A stretch of DNA of 5,182 bases. Origin: Candidatus Poseidoniales archaeon. Lineage in GTDB: Archaea > Thermoplasmatota > Poseidoniia > Poseidoniales > Poseidoniaceae. Both the position numbers and the translations under genes were made by a program. The stretch spans positions 1 to 5,182 of the forward strand of contig DUCL01000228.1 of NCBI GenBank assembly GCA_012959845.1, in the 5' to 3' direction. Numbering within the stretch: position 1 is the first letter of the stretch; every line of letters begins with the position of its first letter. Below the pieces are notes generated by a model, which made no database searches, was not told where the DNA came from, and saw only the letters and a program-made list of their open reading frames with translations. Below are positions 1 to 5,182 of this stretch, piece after piece.

Positions 1-543
1 ACAATTTGGATCGCCAAAATATTTGATTATCGGAACTTTCTTCTTCGGGTCAAAAGAAGATTTGGAATGTGCCATCAGTTTCCCGCCACTATATTCTCCA
101 CTAAGATACCTGATTCCCTCGCCATTACCTGATAATATCATTGCTAGAGCGTGGTTTTGGTATGGCCATTCACATTTTTTTGATGGTTTTACATCTGCAC
201 AAACCACTAATACATACTTTGCATCTGATTGTTGAATAAAATTTCCGGCTGTTTGAATTGCTCTATGTGGGCCCCTGCTCCCATCAATAATGTCAAAACT
301 GAAGCAATGTTTACTTGATAAGTCTAAATCGTGGCAACGGATATCTAGTTTGCTTTGTATGTGAGATGCGCAAGATGGTTCTGAGCGGAAATTAGGACGA
401 TATACGCCGGAGAATATCACTATTCCAATATCTTGCAAAGAGATATTAGCATCTTCACACGCCTTTCTCGCAAGTTTAGCACATCCCTTGATGTTATCTT
501 TGCTTGTAATTGGACCATCGGCCCATGCAGCGATCACGACCAT
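1..543 (-). CDS. KAS III-like thiolase-fold protein lacking the catalytic Cys (3' end outside window)
   Basis: The frame starts at ATG 543-541 and stays open for 181 codons to base 1, so the C-terminal half is missing. The visible part resembles the N-terminal half of ketoacyl-ACP synthase III. It has a helix followed by a strand around residues 20-46 (ACEDANISLQDIGIVIFSG), then the nucleophile-elbow region FDIIDGSRGPHRA at 83-95, then a strand YVLVVCADV at 110-118. Aligned with the upstream KAS III (FDVANACSG), the nucleophile cysteine is replaced by Ser89 (codon AGC, bases 279-277). The N-terminus is about 25 residues shorter than in the neighbour. The gene overlaps the upstream KAS III by 10 bases, which implies translational coupling and a shared complex. 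The fold is a family-level inference from pattern. A non-catalytic or acyltransferase-like partner, as PqsB is to PqsC, is my preferred reading. The His and Asn of the active site lie beyond the window and cannot be judged. Confidence 0.75.
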   Translation of the reverse strand, partial: MVVIAAWADGPITSKDNIKGCAKLARKACEDANISLQDIGIVIFSGVYRPNFRSEPSCASHIQSKLDIRCHDLDLSSKHCFSFDIIDGSRGPHRAIQTAGNFIQQSDAKYVLVVCADVKPSKKCEWPYQNHALAMILSGNGEGIRYLSGEYSGGKLMAHSKSSFDPKKKVPIIKYFGDPNC

Positions 544-1577
544 GAACTAACCCCCTTTGGAATAATAAAATATGCAATGAAGATATTTAGACCAGAGCCA
601 TACGAATGCAATAGGACATCTTCACCCGCACTGAAATGATTTTCCTGCAATCCTTGTTCAAGGGCAACTGCATGCGTTGTACTCGCAGTATTTCCTGTTT
701 TATCAACACAAATATGGTAGCATTTGCACTGTCCAAACAGACCCTCAGTTATTTTATTACCGCGTTCAATGATTTTTGCTGAAGTTTGATGGGTGATGAT
801 ATGGTCTATCTCCAACCAATCCAATTCTAATATCTTGAGCACTCTTTGAAATGATGGAATCAACTGTTTCATCGCAGCTTGGTGTAACTTCTTCCCTTTG
901 GTCCTCATTTTAGGACCTGGGGCTCTAATCGCTGCATCAGCGATACAATATGAATCGTATTGCGCAAGTGTTTGTGGTTCGCCGAATCGAAGCATGTTAG
1001 GATTTGAGGTTACTCCAAGAAGATAAGCACCTCCTCCATCGCCCACAGATAATGAGGGGACTGCACTAGGATTAAGCCAAAATGAAACTTTTTTCGCCTC
1101 ATATATCACTGGAGAAGTATGTTCTCCAGAGGTCACGAGAACATTTTTTGCCATACCCGTTTTGATATACATATCAGCAACTTTCAATGCTGTAATCATT
1201 CCTGAACAGGCATTAGCCACATCAAAATGGTCTGCATTGGTGGCGCCTAAACGTTCGGCCAATAATGCCGCAAAACTTGGCTCAAGAATTTGTTTCAATT
1301 CACTATCAAGTTTAGAAACTGAACAATTAATAATTAGGTCAATATCTTCAGCCTTAGTATTACCTCGTTTCAAGGCTTTAATACTCGCTTCATATGCTAA
1401 TTCAACTGAACCCTGCCCATCACCAACCTCTCGGTGTGATTTTATTCCCGTCAGCCTCTCAAAATCAATCTTCCTTGGTATTGAACCAAGTGGAGCAATC
1501 TCCTTGGTATAAACTACTTTTTCGGGCAAATATCCGGCAAATGAGACCACCTCGCTGTATAGAGTCTCATCAAACAT
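534..1577 (-). CDS. 3-oxoacyl-ACP synthase III family protein (FabH-like condensing enzyme)
   Basis: This is a cytosolic thiolase-fold enzyme predicted to condense an acyl-CoA or acyl-thioester starter with a malonyl-thioester by decarboxylative Claisen chemistry. At 347 residues it is slightly longer than typical FabH (about 320). The complete catalytic triad is visible: Cys124 in ANACSG, His263 in ITHQTS and Asn296 in KTGNTAS. Their spacing is close to that of FabH (Cys112/His244/Asn274 in E. coli). Other family marks are the N-terminal strand SFAGYLPEKVV at 12-22, the segment LSVGDGGGAYLL at 176-187 and the C-terminal LLHSYGSGLN at 322-331. ATG 1577 is preferred because a GGTG lies 8 bases upstream; GTG 1550, just before the first strand, is an alternative. 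Its end overlaps the start of a Cys-less homolog, so it is probably the active subunit of a pair. The substrate cannot be read from sequence. Primary fatty acid synthesis is less likely than a specialised lipid or secondary-metabolite role, because no fab genes flank it. Confidence 0.9.
   Translation of the reverse strand: MFDETLYSEVVSFAGYLPEKVVYTKEIAPLGSIPRKIDFERLTGIKSHREVGDGQGSVELAYEASIKALKRGNTKAEDIDLIINCSVSKLDSELKQILEPSFAALLAERLGATNADHFDVANACSGMITALKVADMYIKTGMAKNVLVTSGEHTSPVIYEAKKVSFWLNPSAVPSLSVGDGGGAYLLGVTSNPNMLRFGEPQTLAQYDSYCIADAAIRAPGPKMRTKGKKLHQAAMKQLIPSFQRVLKILELDWLEIDHIITHQTSAKIIERGNKITEGLFGQCKCYHICVDKTGNTASTTHAVALEQGLQENHFSAGEDVLLHSYGSGLNIFIAYFIIPKGVSSWS
551..556 (-). promoter_or_regulatory. 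Ribosome binding site of the second thiolase-fold gene
   Basis: On the minus strand AGGGGG lies 7 bases before ATG 543 and inside the end of the upstream KAS III gene. It can pair with a CCUCCU anti-Shine-Dalgarno through one G-U wobble. With no competing ATG near by, it supports 543 as the start and the 10-base gene overlap. Confidence 0.5.
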
Positions 1578-1714
1578 GAACCAAGCACCGCTTTATATGT
1601 AAAAAGTGTTTTACCGGCTATCTTTGAAATATCTCATCTTTCTAAGTTTATTATGGTTCCAATATTGAGATTGAGAGCCTAATGTGTAATTGAAATAATT
1701 GGATAACTATTTCG
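1578..1714 (-). promoter_or_regulatory. Intergenic region with candidate promoter for the condensing-enzyme pair
   Basis: These 137 bases separate the nuclease pair from the KAS III pair and are the only real gap in the window, so a promoter for the second unit is expected here. They are A+T-rich. On the minus strand there is a TATA-like ACATATAAAG at 1600-1591 and a weaker ATAATAAAC at 1654-1646. The first is only about 17 bases from ATG 1577, close for a TATA box driving that start. The second would give a leader of roughly 45 bases. No matched bacterial -35/-10 pair was found. No strong stem-loop terminator follows the nuclease stop at 1715; the only notable T-run downstream is CTTTTT at 1606-1601. 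No RNA gene is visible. Confidence 0.35.
1586..1589 (-). promoter_or_regulatory. Ribosome binding site of the KAS III gene
   Basis: GGTG on the minus strand, 8 bases before ATG 1577, matches the core of a GGAGGTGA Shine-Dalgarno. It supports the ATG over the downstream GTG at 1550. The match is only four bases, so chance is possible. Confidence 0.35.
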
Positions 1715-3550
1715 TCACCTAGAAATCCGGTCAATTGTCTGGAATGTCGAATTTCGGGAAATTTCTCCGCGTATTTCGGTTGCCCATGCATCGATTCCAA
1801 TATTGGCTACAACTACTGTATCTCCAATATTCACTGTATCATATTGAGGACCCCAATCGTTAGCCCATCCGCCCACTTTCATCGCACCTGTAGAATCTTG
1901 AATCATCATTCCTTTCCTGTGCCATTCCTTGCCATTGCGACCTATTCCACGCTTTTCAAAACGATAAATTACCCTTCCTGCAACATGGTATTTTGCTCTA
2001 TATGACATCAAATCAGTAGTACATTCTTCACTTGGAGATGCAGGAATTATTATTGCATGCGGGTCAACTTTGAGAATAATTTCTCCTTTCCAATTTGTCG
2101 TAAAAACCACTCCGTCTAATTTGACAATATCACCTTTCTTTATTCCCTGTGGCCAACTTTTCTGACCCGATTCATGCGTTTCAGAAATTATTTGTATTTT
2201 TGCAAAATTTGTTCCTTGAGTAATAGTAATTTGAGGTACTGGCTTTGTATTGGCGCCAACAACAGAAAATACCTCTGCTACGATGGTTGCACGGGGATTT
2301 AATTGGGCAATCTCTGTAATATCAAAACTTGATGTTAAGCCAGGCAGATTGACAATTCCGGCGCTTGGCAAATCATCGTTTCCTGAACCGCCCGGGCAAA
2401 TCGGCTCCCAATCACAACTTTCGCAACGTGATTCATCTGGAGCGTCAATTGACTTACCACCTGCGGAAAATCCTCGCATAGGTGCTGGGTTTGGAGGGCA
2501 TTGATCAATATCTGGCTTATTCTCTTTGAGCAATTTCCACATCTGCTCTAATTCAGTTTCCATTTTTTGTAATTCTTCTACAGTAGGTACTTCGATTTCT
2601 TTAACCGCATCGGCACCTAAATACCAAATTTCAAGCGAGTCTACAGTTTCACTTTTCCCATGAGTTACCCACCACAACATGGCATAGATACGAAGTTGGT
2701 CTATGTAATTTCCAGAGCGGTCTCCTTTGCCAACGCTCGCTTTTAAGTCAACGATTTTTATTTTACCATCCCAGCGATAGATTAAATCATATTCTCCTTG
2801 AAACCAGTGTTGTGGATGGATGGTGTTCATTGTGAATTTTTCAGCACCAGGGTCTACAAACCATGGCCGACAAACCTCCCATGCTTCAATATGAGTAAAG
2901 GAGTCCTTACTAGCAAGAGGATGGCTGCTTATTAGTTTGAAATCCCTGCCATCAGGTGCAGGCCAATGGTCTCTCTTTCCTTCTCGCCAACTTTCAAGAT
3001 TAGGCCCTCCATTGGCTTCAACACATCGCTGTAATTCCACAAGGTGCATATCTAATGCAGAATAGCACATTTCAAGACAATACTGCGTATTTACAGTAGA
3101 CCAATCTCCTGCTTTCCTTTCGTCTTTCTGCCATTCTTGCTTCATTGCCTCCAATGATAATGGGAGATGAATATCTAATCGACTTCGCCCCCATTCCTTT
3201 AACTCTTCAATTGTTGAAGGCTGCATATTTGACGGTAATCCCAGCAATTTTGTTGCCGGCCAGTCTCCACCTTCTCTACTTGGAAGGCCGTTTTCATCCA
3301 ATGGTGTTGATTCTAATATTTTTGAATCTGCAGTTGAAACCATTAATCCAGGTGACTCTCGCAGCATTTTGCAAACAGCATCTTCAACAGCCCGACCAAC
3401 GAATAATACCGGTATCTGCGGCATTCTAAAGCGGCGGATTTTTTCATAAAACCATAGGCGTGAACAATTGTTATACAAATTTACTTGACTCGCTGATAAG
3501 CGATTATATGGGCCAATTGAATCCTCTTCACTCGCAATTTGCACCGGCAT
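1715..3550 (-). CDS. PD-(D/E)XK nuclease (RecB/Cas4-like) with Fe-S motif and two OB folds
   Basis: This 611-residue protein is predicted to cut or resect DNA in repair or replication. The nuclease core carries the opening helix SASQVNLYNNCSRLWFYEK (19-37) and a motif I-like GRAVED with Glu56. Motif II is GEYD (Asp255), motif III is IVDLK (Asp268, Lys270), and the closing helix is QLRIYA (Gln285, Tyr289). Cys29 plus Cys376-x2-Cys379-x5-Cys385 match the four-cysteine 4Fe-4S arrangement of Cas4, AddB and Dna2. Residues 60-235 form a long insert between motifs I and II. Two beta-rich segments at about 418-502 and 517-605 look like OB folds; the second has the pattern of nucleic-acid-binding OB domains (AGRVIYRFEKRGIGRNGKEW, then MMIQDSTGAMKVGGW). 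ATG 3550 is the first possible start after an in-frame TAG near 3577. The gene lies 16 bases after a paralog, so the two are probably cotranscribed. No helicase domain is present. The exact substrate is unknown. Confidence 0.85.
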   Translation of the reverse strand: MPVQIASEEDSIGPYNRLSASQVNLYNNCSRLWFYEKIRRFRMPQIPVLFVGRAVEDAVCKMLRESPGLMVSTADSKILESTPLDENGLPSREGGDWPATKLLGLPSNMQPSTIEELKEWGRSRLDIHLPLSLEAMKQEWQKDERKAGDWSTVNTQYCLEMCYSALDMHLVELQRCVEANGGPNLESWREGKRDHWPAPDGRDFKLISSHPLASKDSFTHIEAWEVCRPWFVDPGAEKFTMNTIHPQHWFQGEYDLIYRWDGKIKIVDLKASVGKGDRSGNYIDQLRIYAMLWWVTHGKSETVDSLEIWYLGADAVKEIEVPTVEELQKMETELEQMWKLLKENKPDIDQCPPNPAPMRGFSAGGKSIDAPDESRCESCDWEPICPGGSGNDDLPSAGIVNLPGLTSSFDITEIAQLNPRATIVAEVFSVVGANTKPVPQITITQGTNFAKIQIISETHESGQKSWPQGIKKGDIVKLDGVVFTTNWKGEIILKVDPHAIIIPASPSEECTTDLMSYRAKYHVAGRVIYRFEKRGIGRNGKEWHRKGMMIQDSTGAMKVGGWANDWGPQYDTVNIGDTVVVANIGIDAWATEIRGEISRNSTFQTIDRISR

Positions 3551-3555
3551 ACAAT

Positions 3556-3586
3556 GAGGGTTACATTCAACCCTCTAAAACCCTCT
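3556..3586. repeat. Junction hairpin with two alternative arms between the nuclease genes
   Basis: On the plus strand GAGGGTT (3556-3562) is a perfect 7-base inverted repeat of AACCCTC at 3569-3575, with a 6-base loop. The same AACCCTC recurs at 3579-3585 as part of a 10-base imperfect tandem repeat (3567-3576 and 3577-3586, 8 of 10 identical), so the arm has two possible partners. In the mRNA the structure contains the upstream stop codon (3569-3567) and ends 5 bases before the downstream ATG at 3550. No ordinary Shine-Dalgarno lies directly before that ATG; the nearest purine-rich stretch, GAGGG, is buried in the stem. The structure could couple translation of the two genes. It lacks a following T-run, so it is not a classical terminator. 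Confidence 0.5.
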
Positions 3587-5182
3587 CTTTTCTCTTGAAA
3601 GAAAGTCTGGTTGAACGAATATCTATTCGCAACTGTGGTAATCCATTTCTCCAACCAATTTCAGCACCCGTCATCTTCAATGAATCTCCTGGTTTTGTCT
3701 CTTCCATAGCACCAGAAATGCTAGAACCGAAAGCTGCGACTTCAACGACATGCTCTCCATCCCACAGGTGCATTGAGAGCATGGCCCATGGTTTACCATC
3801 CAATCTTTTTCCAACTCGTTTTGCAATGCATAGAACGATACCCTCTACATTTGCTCTAGTCCTCAACAAACCAATGCGTGTCAACCTCTGAGCGAGATCT
3901 TCATACTCTTGTTCTGCATCTTGTCTGCTAATTATTCTAGTATTATTGTCAACATACAATCTTGCCTGACCTCTCCATACACCAGGAAGTGCATCGAGAA
4001 TAACAATTTCTCCTTGTGGACAATCATGCAGTTGTGGAAACGACCCCGGTTGGCTTTCTTCAATGGTTATCTGAGTCTTCCCCGCCATTAACATCGCACC
4101 TAATACCGGCTCAGCAAAATGGTTCGGCAATGGACCCCATGCACCCGTAAACTTCCCAGCAACACTAACTCTCTCTGGTATTTGCTGTAATTTTTCACTG
4201 GGCTTGGTCATTATTATTTCCTCTCCATCGTAAATTGATTTCAATAACTCATCGTTTACCAAGTACTCTCCATCCAGTGCTAAACTACACCAATGGCAAC
4301 CTGCGGATTCTCCATCACATGCTTCTTCAAGTGGAACTGGCAGTTTTGCAGGCCCTGAACCCATCGCTTGCATCTTTTCATGCACTCCCTTGAATACACC
4401 TGTCATCACCTCTAAATTTTCTGCATTGGGTGCATCGAATAATACTCGTTGTGGGCCATCGAGATACCAGCCTTCCATACCGTCTACCCTTTGCTTATCA
4501 TGCGTCTCATACCAAAGCCAACTGTAGAATCCCAATTGGTGCTGAAGAGATACTGCAAATCTTGATGTCGGGTCGCCTGATTTGACATCTATCAAGCGAA
4601 TCCTTCCATCCCAACGCAGGACTAGGTCCAATTCTCCCGCAGCCCAACCATCTTGATGGAACATCCTCTGTGGTTGGTGTACTCTTGGGTCTTTTACCCA
4701 AGGGCGAGCAATCTCCCAAGCCTCCGACCAAGATACAGGGCTTCCTTTGCTTTTCCAATCTGCATCAACGCCCGTAGACCATTTTCTAAGTTCAAGGCTT
4801 GGCACCTTATCTGGCAAAGGGAAAACAGGCTCATCTCCCCAAGATGGGGCTGCTACTTTGAATGGTTGCTGTCCACTGCGGAATAACTCAAGATAAGGTC
4901 CTCCATTGGCTAAATGACATGCTTCTACTTCTTCAAAAAATAATTCCAATCCACCGTTAATTCTTCTTCGTACTCTTTCAACATCGACATCGTCCCAATT
5001 CTCATCTACCCGCCAAATTCCTTCATTCCACAATTTACCGCCTTCAGATAATACTGTGGTTACAGAATCTTCAATGAATCCATCCGCCCATTGCTTTAAC
5101 TCCTTTAAGGAATCAATGCCGACGGGTCTTTGCATCATTATAGAACAAATTGCATCTTCTAAGACAATACCGAGGACTTGTG
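3567..5182 (-). CDS. Paralogous PD-(D/E)XK nuclease with two OB folds (N-terminus outside window)
   Basis: The first in-window ATG is 5138, but the frame stays open to base 5180. Those 14 extra codons read QVLGIVLEDAICSI, which aligns with PVLFVGRAVEDAVCKM of the neighbour, so the true start lies outside and roughly 45-50 residues are missing. Counting from the Met at 5138, catalytic residues are Asp171 (GELD), Asp184 and Lys186 (LIDVK), Gln201 and Tyr205 (QLGFY). All the core nuclease motifs are therefore kept. Cysteines 274, 281 and 284 (C-x6-C-x2-C) stand where the neighbour has its cluster motif, but the last Cys is absent. Two OB-like regions lie at about 323-403 and 428-512; the second has RVGKRLDGKPW, matching RGIGRNGKEW of the neighbour. 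It is clearly a diverged tandem paralog, suggesting a heteromeric DNA-processing nuclease. The partner role is inferred from adjacency and shared layout only. Confidence 0.82.
   Translation of the reverse strand, partial: QVLGIVLEDAICSIMMQRPVGIDSLKELKQWADGFIEDSVTTVLSEGGKLWNEGIWRVDENWDDVDVERVRRRINGGLELFFEEVEACHLANGGPYLELFRSGQQPFKVAAPSWGDEPVFPLPDKVPSLELRKWSTGVDADWKSKGSPVSWSEAWEIARPWVKDPRVHQPQRMFHQDGWAAGELDLVLRWDGRIRLIDVKSGDPTSRFAVSLQHQLGFYSWLWYETHDKQRVDGMEGWYLDGPQRVLFDAPNAENLEVMTGVFKGVHEKMQAMGSGPAKLPVPLEEACDGESAGCHWCSLALDGEYLVNDELLKSIYDGEEIIMTKPSEKLQQIPERVSVAGKFTGAWGPLPNHFAEPVLGAMLMAGKTQITIEESQPGSFPQLHDCPQGEIVILDALPGVWRGQARLYVDNNTRIISRQDAEQEYEDLAQRLTRIGLLRTRANVEGIVLCIAKRVGKRLDGKPWAMLSMHLWDGEHVVEVAAFGSSISGAMEETKPGDSLKMTGAEIGWRNGLPQLRIDIRSTRLSFKRKERVLEG

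Noticed and set aside
23..235. Plus-strand open frame of 70 codons
   Set aside because: It lies antisense to the well-supported thiolase-fold gene and shows no recognisable domain.
1162..1512. Plus-strand open frame of 116 codons
   Set aside because: It is a complement shadow of the KAS III gene, whose catalytic motifs are clear on the other strand.
534..1577. Archaeal HMG-CoA synthase
   Set aside because: The fold is shared, but the ANACSG elbow, the GNTAS asparagine motif and the VGDGGGA segment fit FabH-type KAS III better. No thiolase or DUF35 gene is adjacent in view.
1591..1606. CTTTTT run as a terminator for the nuclease operon
   Set aside because: The run is only five T's with no stem before it, and it sits over 100 bases from the nuclease stop, next to the following gene's start.
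1660..1667. CAATATTG palindrome as an operator
   Set aside because: An 8-base palindrome in A+T-rich DNA is expected by chance, and no second copy was seen.
3460..3891. Plus-strand open frame of 143 codons across the nuclease junction
   Set aside because: It is antisense to two coding regions with strong homology to each other, and it shows no domain or ribosome site of its own.
1715..5182. A Cas4 gene pair belonging to a CRISPR-Cas locus
   Set aside because: The nuclease and cysteine motifs are Cas4-like, but the proteins are far longer, carry OB-like tails and have no repeats, spacers or other cas genes near them.

Overview
The window is a compact, entirely minus-strand stretch of prokaryotic DNA with four genes and almost no non-coding sequence. 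The genes are short-spaced or overlapping, introns are absent, and base composition is moderately A+T-rich by eye. No rRNA, tRNA or ribosomal marker is present, so the lineage cannot be fixed. The Shine-Dalgarno-like sites, a TATA-like element and the nuclease-OB architecture would suit an uncultured, perhaps marine, archaeon such as a Poseidoniales-type euryarchaeote. A bacterium is not excluded.

In order of transcription (right to left), 5182-3567 is a PD-(D/E)XK (RecB/Cas4-like) nuclease with two predicted C-terminal OB folds, whose N-terminus lies outside the window. After 16 bases comes a full-length 611-residue paralog at 3550-1715 with the same layout and a textbook C-x2-C-x5-C iron-sulfur motif. 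The pair looks like an old tandem duplication that diverged into a two-subunit DNA repair or replication nuclease. A small hairpin with two alternative 3' arms sits on the junction between them.

A 137-base gap (1714-1578) holds a TATA-like element and a ribosome-binding-like GGTG. It leads into a second unit. A complete ketoacyl-ACP synthase III (FabH-like) gene at 1577-534 has an intact Cys-His-Asn triad. It overlaps by 10 bases the start of a second thiolase-fold gene (543 to beyond base 1), in which the catalytic cysteine position is serine. An active KAS III translated together with a cysteine-less partner resembles heterodimeric condensing enzymes such as PqsBC, or ketosynthase/chain-length-factor pairs. 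The likely role is making a specialised acyl or ketoacyl product.

The two units have no obvious functional link. The most interesting theme is that both consist of adjacent homologous proteins in which one member has altered key residues: an iron-sulfur ligand in the nuclease pair, and the nucleophile in the condensing-enzyme pair.
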